DNA from: a bacterium
GTDB lineage: Bacteria > Zhuqueibacterota > QNDG01 > JAFGCO01
Direction: 5' to 3'
DNA length: 64,000 nucleotides
Assembly (NCBI GenBank): GCA_016932575.1
Contig: JAFGCO010000067.1
Span: 186,001 to 250,000, forward strand
In this document: positions 1-7,176 of the stretch, piece by piece
Layout: every line of letters begins with the position of its first letter
Position numbering within the stretch: position 1 is the first letter of the stretch
Position numbers and translations under genes: made by a program
Notes under the pieces: model-generated
What the model saw: the letters and a program-made list of their open reading frames with translations, nothing else
The model's database searches: none
Told to the model about the DNA's origin: nothing

Positions 1-1402
1 TCACTATATCCTTGAACCCCCCCTGTTCCCAGACGGATAGGACAATCTGCTTGCTGTCCGGAGAAAACCCGGGATTTGAATAATAATGAGATTCATCTCC
101 CTTTAACAGAACAATACAATCCCCATTCTGCTTCTGCAGGCAGAGATCGGTTTTGCCCTGGTGTGTCCGGATATAGACAATATCGCCTTCCTTGTTGATA
201 TCAGGATCAAACGTCCGCTGTTTTTTTGTGACCTGACAAACCCGCCTCAATCGCCTGTCCAGATAATAAATATCCGAATAGAGAGCATTTTTGTCATATA
301 TTTCAAACTGAGAAAAATAAATCCTGTCCCCGGTCTGGTTCAATGAAAGTTGTGGATATACACAGTTCACTTTCTTTAAATTGCGGATCGATTGATTTTC
401 TGTATTCACACTTCTTATTAATGCATGTTCATCATAAGTTCTATTAAAAAACAAAATTTCGTCATCGCCCCCCATCCATTCAATTCCCCAGGTATCACCG
501 CCCAAATTCGTCAATCGCTGTACTTGTGAAATCCCCCGGCTTTCCAGATAATTCTTCTGACGCTCATATCTTTCGGCCAGGCCGGACTTCCACTGACTGT
601 AAAATCGGGAAATTGAACCGCCCCAATAATATCCCAGAGACCCGCCGAACGAAAAGGGCCATAATTTCCGACTATTCTCACGGCGGAACGAAACAGCTTT
701 ATCAGGGCCTCGTTTTCCTGTCATATAACGGTATAAAGATTCGCCATAAACATAAGGGGATGCCGGACCCGGCCACCGGTCCAAAACAGGTGTTACCTGG
801 TCGAGTTTTGGAACCTGATTCTTTAAAAATGCCATCCGAAGATACATGTCATAATAAGGATCAATTCCCCGACCGCCTTCCGAGAGCTCAGTTTCAATAT
901 ATACGGCAAAGCCCTCAATCATCCATAAGGGACAGGCCCAGTTGGGTGAATAAAACCGGCCAAACAAATGGCGTGCTCCCTCTGGAAAACCGCCAATCAT
1001 ATCCATATCCAGAATATGGCAGTATTCATGAAGCAGGAGCAATGATAAGAAGTCCTCATAATGCCCGAGACCGGCCGGTATTTGATTCGGACTGATATAA
1101 ATGGCATTATAGAAAATAAAAGAAGCTGCGCCAAACACGCTGTCATAAAAATCATTGATCACAATATGTGTTTTTTCGGAAGGCACATGTCTTAATACGG
1201 GCAAAATCGTTTCATGGACATCTTCCGAAAGCGATGCGATCCGGCAGGCAAGTTCTATATGTAATTCCGGATAATGAATGAAAAAATGACGGGTTTCAAT
1301 GGTTTTCCATTTTTGGTTTGGCGGAAAGACTAGCTGGGGAAAAACATGACAAGCAAAAAATATAAAAATAATTAGAAAACTAATCTTCTTATTTATCATC
1401 AT
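1..1402 (-). CDS. Exported zinc metalloprotease with C-terminal beta-propeller, 3' end outside the window
   Basis: I read this frame directly; it stays open from ATG 1402 to the left edge (467 codons), so the C-terminus is missing. A hydrophobic N-terminus (about residues 7-22) is an export signal. A gluzincin-type zinc site is visible: HEYCH at residues 125-129, then a WMIEGFAVYIE segment about 30 residues later whose first Glu fits the third ligand of M1/MA-clan peptidases. From about residue 300 the protein has PD40/TolB-like blade motifs such as YPQLSLNQTGDRIYFS and NPGFSPDSKQIVLSVW. It probably cleaves or binds envelope proteins; the substrate is unknown. It follows the TPR paralogue at 1495-2382 and could share its transcript. 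ATG 1399 is an alternative start. The ribosome binding site is weak. Confidence 0.8.
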   Translation of the reverse strand, partial: MMINKKISFLIIFIFFACHVFPQLVFPPNQKWKTIETRHFFIHYPELHIELACRIASLSEDVHETILPVLRHVPSEKTHIVINDFYDSVFGAASFIFYNAIYISPNQIPAGLGHYEDFLSLLLLHEYCHILDMDMIGGFPEGARHLFGRFYSPNWACPLWMIEGFAVYIETELSEGGRGIDPYYDMYLRMAFLKNQVPKLDQVTPVLDRWPGPASPYVYGESLYRYMTGKRGPDKAVSFRRENSRKLWPFSFGGSLGYYWGGSISRFYSQWKSGLAERYERQKNYLESRGISQVQRLTNLGGDTWGIEWMGGDDEILFFNRTYDEHALIRSVNTENQSIRNLKKVNCVYPQLSLNQTGDRIYFSQFEIYDKNALYSDIYYLDRRLRRVCQVTKKQRTFDPDINKEGDIVYIRTHQGKTDLCLQKQNGDCIVLLKGDESHYYSNPGFSPDSKQIVLSVWEQGGFKDIV

Positions 1403-1494
1403 TTTCACCAATAAGTAATTTAAACACACCCGATCTGTTTTTGGCAACATACAGATTTAATTAATTGTCTGAAAGCATTGTCCAAAAGAAACCA

Positions 1495-2382
1495 TTAAAA
1501 ATTTTGTTTCTGAAATCCTTCAACTTTATCTAATAATTCATTTCGTATTTCATCCTGCTGCCTCAGGTTCACTCGTTTTACAGCTTCCTGCGCCTGATAT
1601 ATATTTCCGAAATAAAATCTTTGTGTTAAAAGAATTGTATATAGTAACGCATCATTCATTCTTCCCAAATCCATCAAGTATCCAGTCAGATAAAAATTCA
1701 GGCCGTTCAGTACGAACGCATTGAACGCATTTCCATATTCTCCGGCATAGATCTGCCCGAGTCCGGGTATAAGTACAGACAGCCATTTCGCCCGCGATTC
1801 AGATTTTGGTTTGATGGAGCCCGCTTTTTTTAACAGATCGACAAATTCTTCATCAGGGCAACTTTGACATCTCTTATATAACATAGAATAATATTTCAGG
1901 GATTTTATCCAATCGCCCTGAGAAATGGCAGAAATCAGCAATAATTGCCCGGCCTGAGCATTTAAACTGTCCTGATGATCCTCGGACCAGTGCTTCAACA
2001 GTATCCTTTGCGCCAAATGACAACGTCCCTGTACAATATAAATTGCAGCTTTTGAAATATGAATACGGCTTCGCATTGTTGAATCATTCGGCATCTGTAA
2101 TGCGAGGTTAAAATAATCCAGTGCATTTTCAAACTGATTCAGTTCCGCATAACAGGATCCGATACGAAAAAATACCCTGGAATGGCACCGACTATCCTTT
2201 TCTAAAAATTGGAAGCGCAGATATTCGGTAATTGCCTGATCATATGCCCCTTCCTTTTCAAACAGGTCTGCGGTGCGAAATACTGAGGAATAAGGAGATT
2301 CCGCGATGAGCCGGCAGACAAAAAGCCAAAAAACAGCGTTCCTAATAGCCCACAGCTTTTTGAATTTGAACCTGAATATCAT
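1495..2382 (-). CDS. TPR-like protein with C-terminal PG-x-G-x-x-Y membrane domain (paralogue A)
   Basis: I start this at ATG 2382 (295 aa), which gives a hydrophobic exported N-terminus (residues 11-27) and a 41-bp overlap with the upstream paralogue; the longer frame to 2523 would overlap far more. Residues about 35-190 are helical and TPR-like (FEKEGAYDQAITEYLRF, IGSCYAELNQFENALDYF). The C-terminal part holds the motif IPGLGQIYAG (205-214), hydrophobic segments, and FGNIYQA at 258-264. The same motifs in the same order occur in the genes at 2342-3247 and 4741-5622, so the three are paralogues. The membrane part resembles DUF5683-type domains. No biochemical role is known to me; an envelope scaffold is the cautious guess. 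Confidence 0.8.
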   Translation of the reverse strand: MIFRFKFKKLWAIRNAVFWLFVCRLIAESPYSSVFRTADLFEKEGAYDQAITEYLRFQFLEKDSRCHSRVFFRIGSCYAELNQFENALDYFNLALQMPNDSTMRSRIHISKAAIYIVQGRCHLAQRILLKHWSEDHQDSLNAQAGQLLLISAISQGDWIKSLKYYSMLYKRCQSCPDEEFVDLLKKAGSIKPKSESRAKWLSVLIPGLGQIYAGEYGNAFNAFVLNGLNFYLTGYLMDLGRMNDALLYTILLTQRFYFGNIYQAQEAVKRVNLRQQDEIRNELLDKVEGFQKQNF

Positions 2383-3247
2383 GATAGACTTGATCCTGCA
2401 GTTGACGATTATAAACACGCACAGCAACAGCTGAACCATAAATATTTCCAAAATAAAACACCGTACTGATTCCCCCGAAAATCCATCCGCGAATCGACTG
2501 CATCCCGTCCCTTTCGAATCCACGGTACGCGTTTAATGAAGCCGCGCCCAATACCATGACAGTTAATATTCCATCTATTGTTCTGTTTGCATACACCTTG
2601 CCAGATCCGGGTAAAAATGCGGACAGCAGGGCGCCTTTGAAGGGGCTTCTTTGCCGATATTTTTTTGGATTTGTCATATACTTCTGAAATAAGATATGTA
2701 TATCCTCCCATTGTGCAGAAGGATCATAGTCTCGAAAAATTATTTCCGCATTCTGCCATCGAAAGAGACATATATTCGTTGCAATTTTTAAAACCATCCA
2801 GGATTCGTCATTCGATAACTTCCCGTATTCACAATGCCTGTCTTCAAAAGGCGTTAGTGCCTTTTCCAGCTGCCGAAGACGAAAGTATGCATAACTGTGA
2901 TGAAACCAGGCTTGTTTGAAAAGGGAGTCGGGTTCCCGGGAAAGTAAAATCAGATCCCGCCAGCACCCAATCGCCTTCTGATATTGACCATCACGAAAAA
3001 AGCATAATCCGATCCTGGATTGAATTTGCGGTGATTTTTCGGTGAGGAACTCATATCTCAAATATTCATTTGCTGCACGTCTGAATTCACAAATATCGTA
3101 TAAATAATCAGCGAAACCAAGGACCTGATCGGCCGCATACACATCTCCGGCCTGTCCGAAACTTTTTCCAAAGAAGCATAAAATGAAAAGTGAAATCGCT
3201 TCGAATCGCTGCAACCGATTATTCTTTAAGCGGTTTAGTGAATTCAT
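2342..3247 (-). CDS. TPR-like protein with C-terminal PG-x-G-x-x-Y membrane domain (paralogue B)
   Basis: The protein has 301 aa with a signal peptide (hydrophobic residues 17-30, followed by GQAG). A TPR-like helical region spans about 40-190, for example FADYLYDICEFRRAANEYL and ALTPFEDRHCEYGKL. The C-terminal domain has LPGSGKVYA (212-220), two or three hydrophobic stretches and FYFGNIYGSAVAV (264-276), matching paralogues A and C. It starts inside the end of the YidD-like gene (29-bp overlap) and its own end overlaps paralogue A by 41 bp, so the three genes are probably translated from one message. The overlap order (YidD-like, then TPR/PG-x-G) repeats at 4741-6059, which suggests the two products work together. 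Function unknown. Confidence 0.82.
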   Translation of the reverse strand: MNSLNRLKNNRLQRFEAISLFILCFFGKSFGQAGDVYAADQVLGFADYLYDICEFRRAANEYLRYEFLTEKSPQIQSRIGLCFFRDGQYQKAIGCWRDLILLSREPDSLFKQAWFHHSYAYFRLRQLEKALTPFEDRHCEYGKLSNDESWMVLKIATNICLFRWQNAEIIFRDYDPSAQWEDIHILFQKYMTNPKKYRQRSPFKGALLSAFLPGSGKVYANRTIDGILTVMVLGAASLNAYRGFERDGMQSIRGWIFGGISTVFYFGNIYGSAVAVRVYNRQLQDQVYHDIQVQIQKAVGY

Positions 3248-3647
3248 AAATGATCACCGGATCAATGGCTTTATTTGATTTTGGATGAAGCTGATAATAG
3301 GACAGCGCTATGGCATTGCACCTTGTTATCCTGTCCGCTGTATATAATGCACCCTTTAATAAGCCCTTCCGCCGAATCGCCATAACCCCAAACTGCGAGC
3401 AGCTGACGTCAAACATGCAGGCAGGTTTGTCCTGTGTGGAAATAAATCTTTGATAGAAAACAATCAAACCGGCAGATACCCACGATTTATTCAACAAAGG
3501 GGAAGTCTCTTGATGATCCTTTTTAAAGGACGGATTTGAAGTTTTTAAACGTTTTAAAGCAAAACCGACCGGATCATTAGCAAATGAACAATCTGCATTT
3601 AAAAAAATTAAAAAAAGCAGGATAAAAATATTTTTGGAAATTTTCAT
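3219..3647 (-). CDS. Exported YidD-like protein (copy 1)
   Basis: This is a 142-aa protein with an export signal (hydrophobic residues 7-23). Residues 60-112 carry the YidD (DUF37) pattern: FYQRFIS (64-70), Cys77, SCSQFG with Cys83, AIRRKGLLKG (90-99) and RITRC ending at Cys110. Canonical YidD is a small cytoplasmic-face protein encoded with rnpA and yidC that aids membrane insertion. This copy differs: it has a cleavable-looking signal and about 60 extra N-terminal residues, and its neighbour is a TPR/PG-x-G gene whose start it overlaps by 29 bp. Its role is therefore probably in the periplasm or at a membrane surface and not the housekeeping one. Family assignment is firm; function is inferred. 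Confidence 0.82.
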   Translation of the reverse strand: MKISKNIFILLFLIFLNADCSFANDPVGFALKRLKTSNPSFKKDHQETSPLLNKSWVSAGLIVFYQRFISTQDKPACMFDVSCSQFGVMAIRRKGLLKGALYTADRITRCNAIALSYYQLHPKSNKAIDPVIIYEFTKPLKE

Positions 3648-3799
3648 ATGAGTCGCATGACAGTTGATATCATAATTTGATCCGATAACGAATCGACCGC
3701 AAGAATCGTTTCCGTCGGGTGATCATGCTTCGGCTGCACAGGTTCATCCGGTATCGTCACATGGTGTTCAAAGGTTGATATCGCCTCAGATCCGCACAT
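3644..3799 (-). CDS. Possible 51-aa ORF coupled to the YidD-like gene
   Basis: A frame from ATG 3799 to TGA 3644 encodes 51 residues. Its stop overlaps the YidD-like start in an ATGA arrangement, typical of translational coupling. A GGAAG six bases before the start could serve as a ribosome binding site. The product is His/Pro/Asp-rich in the middle (DEPVQPKHDHPTE), with no signal peptide and no family I recognise. An in-frame stop lies just upstream, so this is a very small gene, a leader ORF, or the decayed tail of a lost gene. The overlap is the main support. Confidence 0.35.
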   Translation of the reverse strand: MCGSEAISTFEHHVTIPDEPVQPKHDHPTETILAVDSLSDQIMISTVMRLI

Positions 3800-3933
3800 G
3801 CCGGGCTTCCGGTTTTATACCCGAAACAGACCCTCCTTTTGATAAAAAGAAGAACCACTGGATTTATAAACAGACAGGATGCTTTCAATTCTCCTGAACC
3901 GGATCAATTTTTCTTTAAACCATAAAGAAAATT

Positions 3934-3995
3934 GTCATTCTGAGCATTGTCGTATATTGCATCTTTCGCAAATTTTCTATGACGCGCAGAATGAC
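3934..3995. repeat. Imperfect hairpin repeat with GTCATTCTG ends
   Basis: The element begins GTCATTCTGAGC and ends GCGCAGAATGAC, so the 9-base tips are exact inverted copies (3934-3942 and 3987-3995). The interior is degenerate. It lies in the gene-poor stretch between the 51-aa ORF and the small membrane protein. It resembles the better preserved hairpin element at 30857-30947 in its GTCATT..GAG start and AATGAC end. Confidence 0.55.
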
Positions 3996-4043
3996 TTTCC
4001 TTGGTTTTTAGAAATAAACACTAAAAAATTTTTATGTTCCCAT

Positions 4044-4571
4044 TTAAAAATGATACGACAGGCCCACAGTCACAGCCCCATTTTGTTTGATCCCCATTCC
4101 CAACTGTAACGGCTTTGAAATAGACGATTGATAACCGGACACATAAACCGTCTCCCAAGGATCCGTCAATAAACCGATGACATATCCTATCCCACCGGAA
4201 ACAGCCGTCCAGAATATTGAACTGATGATTAAAGGGCCTGTCTCTCCCTCCTCGTCTTCCGTCCCTCCTGCAATAATAATAGCAAGGCAAATGGCCCCGC
4301 AGCCCCCGCCACATCCTGCCGCATATTTGCCTGCTTTTCCCTCTTTGGCTCTGATCATCTGAATATCATCCAGCGGGATGGTTTTCGCCTGACCGCCCGA
4401 AAGGTAGGTTAAAATATTTCCGTCTATCGTTCCTTTTCTCCCTGTAAACATCGAACCGCTTTTGGTCCATACCTTGACCTGTGCATATTGCTGTGCAATA
4501 ACATTTTGACTGAGCATCATAATTAAAATACTCACTGTGCAGAAGCCCGTAATAAACCGTTTAGATCTCAT
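4044..4571 (-). CDS. Small exported or membrane protein, unknown function
   Basis: The product is 175 aa with a signal peptide (hydrophobic 10-25, then AQQYAQ). Residues 30-75 look like a short beta-rich domain (VKVWTKSGSMFTGRKGTIDG, ending in IPLDDIQMIRAKEG). They resemble the small SH3-like segments that read out a setting in secreted proteins, but I do not assign a family. Residues 80-105 are a Gly/Cys-rich hydrophobic stretch (AAGCGGGCGAICLA) followed by an acidic loop and a second hydrophobic segment (118-137). The C-terminus ends in a short beta-strand with a terminal Phe (VTVGLSYHF), as many outer-membrane strands do. The start has a good GGGAGG site seven bases upstream. Confidence 0.65.
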   Translation of the reverse strand: MRSKRFITGFCTVSILIMMLSQNVIAQQYAQVKVWTKSGSMFTGRKGTIDGNILTYLSGGQAKTIPLDDIQMIRAKEGKAGKYAAGCGGGCGAICLAIIIAGGTEDEEGETGPLIISSIFWTAVSGGIGYVIGLLTDPWETVYVSGYQSSISKPLQLGMGIKQNGAVTVGLSYHF

Positions 4572-4591
4572 GTATAATCCTCCCGTTTTAA

Positions 4592-4735
4592 TTAAAGTAA
4601 ATGAAAAAATAGATCAAATTCAATTTTAATCGCTGTTTTTCCTTCTTCCTGTACCGGGATCTGATTTCCCTCCTGTTCACAATCATAACATCCTGGACAA
4701 GCAATGCAGCTGAATTGCGAATATGAAAGCCTCAT
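4592..4735 (-). CDS. Possible 47-aa Cys-rich protein
   Basis: The frame from ATG 4735 to TAA 4592 encodes 47 residues and begins five bases after the stop of TPR/PG-x-G paralogue C. It contains four evenly spaced cysteines, C10-x2-C13-x2-C16-x2-C19 (sequence SCIACPGCYDC), a spacing that could bind a metal or an Fe-S cluster. The rest is unremarkable and there is no signal peptide. No clear ribosome binding site is visible, so it would depend on coupling with the gene before it. I do not recognise a family. Chance is possible at this length. Confidence 0.3.
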   Translation of the reverse strand: MRLSYSQFSCIACPGCYDCEQEGNQIPVQEEGKTAIKIEFDLFFHLL

Positions 4736-4740
4736 CTGAA

Positions 4741-5622
4741 CTAATAATCGATACTGAAAACATCCTTTCTGACTGCATCCAGATACTTTTCTTTTTGTTT
4801 CAGATTATAATAACTCGCAGTTTTTGATGCACCGATAATATTACCCAAATGAAAAATAGCGGTTACAGATAAAGATGCATATGTCGTCAGATAATGATTG
4901 TTATACTTCTTGTCATATTTATATGAAATCCAGCTTGCAAAGGCAAAGGCACCCACATACATAAATGCCTGAATACCATCATAATAATGCTGACAGTAAA
5001 TTTGCCCGCTCCCGGGAATCAGCGTGGATAAAACAGTGGATATCAGAGGGCTTCTTTTTTGAATATTTCGGGCCAACAGCACCCGGTCAGATAGCCTCTT
5101 TGAAATGTCATAGAGTTCTGATTCCGGATATGCTTCGCATATGCTGATATACTTTTGCCGGGCTGTTTCATATTGGCCTTTTTCAATATCCACAAGTGAC
5201 AGATAAAATAAGGAAAATCCCGTATTATCGATTGAGCGCGTTTTATTAAAATAATCTTCGGCCATATTTAAGACTCTGAGTCCATAGTAATTTAAGCCTA
5301 TATAATTATTCGCCTTGATAACATATTCCTGTTCAATATTTTTTTTGTTTAAAAGCAGGGAAGCATATCGAATAGACAATTTATATTTATTGCTTTTCAT
5401 ATAGGCTTTCGAGATATTCAGCAGACAATTGTTTTTAATTTCATCATCGGTTGCGTAATAATGTATTTTTTTATATTCTGATATTGCCCTGAAAAAATCG
5501 TGGCTTTTCATTAAATAATCAGCATAGCTCAGTGAGTCTTGTCCAAATATATTCATATTCTGCGTCAGGATGAACAGGATGAAAACCGGAGTTAAAGTAC
5601 GGCCGCACAACTTAATATTCAT
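4741..5622 (-). CDS. TPR-like protein with C-terminal PG-x-G-x-x-Y membrane domain (paralogue C)
   Basis: The 293-aa product has an N-terminal signal (residues 10-28) and TPR-like helices from about 32 to 185 (YADYLMKSHDFFRAISEYKK, ISKAYMKSNKYKLSIRYASL, IEKGQYETARQKYISI). The C-terminal domain has RSPLISTVLSTLIPGSGQIY (190-209) and HLGNIIGASKTASYYN, both aligning with paralogue B (RSPFKGALLSAFLPGSGKVY; FGNIYGSAVAVRVYN). The start ATG overlaps the stop of the second YidD-like gene by four bases (ATGA), so the pair is translationally coupled. Base use is more AT-rich than in paralogue B, which argues for an old duplication or separate acquisition. Function unknown. Confidence 0.82.
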   Translation of the reverse strand: MNIKLCGRTLTPVFILFILTQNMNIFGQDSLSYADYLMKSHDFFRAISEYKKIHYYATDDEIKNNCLLNISKAYMKSNKYKLSIRYASLLLNKKNIEQEYVIKANNYIGLNYYGLRVLNMAEDYFNKTRSIDNTGFSLFYLSLVDIEKGQYETARQKYISICEAYPESELYDISKRLSDRVLLARNIQKRSPLISTVLSTLIPGSGQIYCQHYYDGIQAFMYVGAFAFASWISYKYDKKYNNHYLTTYASLSVTAIFHLGNIIGASKTASYYNLKQKEKYLDAVRKDVFSIDY

Positions 5623-6059
5623 TTATTTTTCACTCCCAAAAGAAAAAACGAATCATCCAGTTTTAATATGCCTTCTTTATTCTCACGCAATTCATAATGA
5701 TAAAAACATGCGATGTTCTCCCGGTAAAAATTTCTGTCAATAAAATAGCAAATCCCGATGAGTAATCCGTACTTTTCTATGGCAAGATATGCGTAATTTG
5801 AGCAGGAAATATAAAAAGGACACCGGCTGATTGATTTTGTGGATATTTTCTTTTGATAAAACTTGATTGCATTAAATGACAATATAGTCAGGGGGTCTCT
5901 TTTAATATCATGAATCACAGAATAAGAGGAGTATATTGGTTTAATATCATCCGGTTCCCAGGGTGAAAATTCAACATACTCCTCTTGTGCATATATATTA
6001 AAAGAGCAAAATAATGATATCAATAAAAAAATGTAACATATATGCATGTATTTCTTCAA
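5619..6059 (-). CDS. Exported YidD-like protein (copy 2, divergent)
   Basis: This 146-aa protein has an export signal ending near YAQ (residues 23-25). The YidD core is recognisable at 62-110: KFYQKKIS (66-73), Cys80, SCSNYA with Cys86, and AIEKYGLLIG (93-102). The Arg-Cys position that closes the family motif in copy 1 is not kept; RNFYREN stands there. It forms a four-base overlapping pair with the TPR/PG-x-G gene downstream, the same order as copy 1. The start here is TTG 6059, giving a Lys-Lys signal N-terminus; ATG 6047 is an alternative. Probable paralogue with an envelope role linked to its partner. Confidence 0.7.
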   Translation of the reverse strand: MKKYMHICYIFLLISLFCSFNIYAQEEYVEFSPWEPDDIKPIYSSYSVIHDIKRDPLTILSFNAIKFYQKKISTKSISRCPFYISCSNYAYLAIEKYGLLIGICYFIDRNFYRENIACFYHYELRENKEGILKLDDSFFLLGVKNK

Positions 6060-6065
6060 ATTATT

Positions 6066-6614
6066 TTAAAAGAAAAGCGTAACGCTCACAAAGGGTCTGA
6101 AACCAATTAACGAAGCGCTTACATCATCTTTTGTAAAATCCTCACCTTCATCTTCAACCAGCCGGTCAAACAATTCATCATAGGCATCCGCATAATAGGT
6201 AAATCCTCCGGATATTACGATTGGCTTTTTAGGTTTGCCTGAGATGTTATAATCAACACCGATACCGATCCCTGTCTTCATAATCGTATCATAATTGGCG
6301 CCTAATTTTAAACCCAACCGGCCTTTTTCTTCTTTATTCAGTGCGATATTCAATTTTGCGCCAAATGTGCCGGACAGGTAAAACTTGGTATAGGTTTCAT
6401 CACCGCCATAACCGCTGCCAATCACAGTGATCTGCCAAATCACCAGAATGGGAGTTACGCCTCCTCCAATTTCAAGTTTTACTTTCTGCGTCCCGAATTG
6501 GGCAAGCAGTCCGGTACCATATTCAGTTCCCAAATTAAAGCCGACTCCCGCCTGACCATAAGAAAATGTTGATAAAACGACAAGTATAAGTGCCGCAGCG
6601 AATAACTTTTTCAT
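6066..6614 (-). CDS. Small outer-membrane beta-barrel protein
   Basis: From ATG 6614 the product is 182 aa. This start has a strong AAAGGAG site eight bases upstream and gives a standard signal peptide (MKKLFAAALILVVLSTFSYG, then QAGVG). The mature part alternates Gly and aromatic residues in short strands (VGFNLGTEYGTGLLAQFG, KLNIALNKEEKGRLGLKLGA, GIGIGVDYNISG) and ends in a terminal Phe (FVSVTLFF), the usual beta-barrel signature. The size suits an eight-stranded barrel. It lies seven bases before the YidD-like copy 2 and could share its transcript. No specific family is recognised. Confidence 0.7.
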   Translation of the reverse strand: MKKLFAAALILVVLSTFSYGQAGVGFNLGTEYGTGLLAQFGTQKVKLEIGGGVTPILVIWQITVIGSGYGGDETYTKFYLSGTFGAKLNIALNKEEKGRLGLKLGANYDTIMKTGIGIGVDYNISGKPKKPIVISGGFTYYADAYDELFDRLVEDEGEDFTKDDVSASLIGFRPFVSVTLFF

Positions 6615-6687
6615 TGTATAGACTCCTTTATTTTCGATAGTCAATATAAATGAAGGCTCCAGCTACAATCAGACATTTTTATTTGAC

Positions 6688-7176
6688 TTAAGACTGTATC
6701 AAAGGGATTACGATTGTTCGAAGCTCCCCATCAAAATCAACGGCTTTTAACACAGCGTAAATCTCTTTTGTGTTCTCACCAATTGAAGCGGTTACCAATG
6801 ATACATTGATTTCTCCGGGTTCCAATTTGTACATGGCGCCATTCGCAGCGTCGATAATCAAACCAAGAACGCCTCCACAAATCAGGTTGCCAAGATAGGT
6901 CGGATCAAATTCTTTGTTTATCTGTACCATTGATTCCTGATATCCATCAAGATTGATCTTGACGGTGTATGCACTTTTCCGTTGCAATGTGGCAGTTGTC
7001 GGAGTTTTGCCGGTAAATACTGTTGCACCCCCATCATTCGTAATAGACACATCAGCTGCCTGAGGACTGGAAGAAATAATGACGTCCTGTTGTGTACCAT
7101 GAATAATAGAAGCGCAATTCATCAGTACCAGAGAAACTGTAAGAATTGCGATGATTAAAAAATACTTCTTATCCAT
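6688..7176 (-). CDS. PEGA-like lipoprotein
   Basis: This is a 162-aa lipoprotein candidate: a hydrophobic signal with LMNC, the cysteine at residue 21. Residues 30-85 fit a PEGA-type surface domain (VIISSSPQAADVSITNDGG, GKTPTTATLQRKSAYTVKI, DGYQESMV), a small beta domain often found in envelope proteins. A Gly-rich hydrophobic segment near 95-112 (NLICGGVLGLIIDAANGAMY) resembles the C-terminal hairpin of many PEGA lipoproteins. A purine-rich GGAAAGGGG lies just before the start. It is the first gene of the leftward envelope cluster, so its promoter must lie in 7177-7784. Confidence 0.7.
   Translation of the reverse strand: MDKKYFLIIAILTVSLVLMNCASIIHGTQQDVIISSSPQAADVSITNDGGATVFTGKTPTTATLQRKSAYTVKINLDGYQESMVQINKEFDPTYLGNLICGGVLGLIIDAANGAMYKLEPGEINVSLVTASIGENTKEIYAVLKAVDFDGELRTIVIPLIQS

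Noticed and set aside
526-1095. 189-codon plus-strand open frame near the left edge
   Set aside because: It is the antisense shadow of the metalloprotease frame 1-1402, which has HEYCH, a signal peptide and propeller blades; the plus-strand translation is low-complexity and has no domain.
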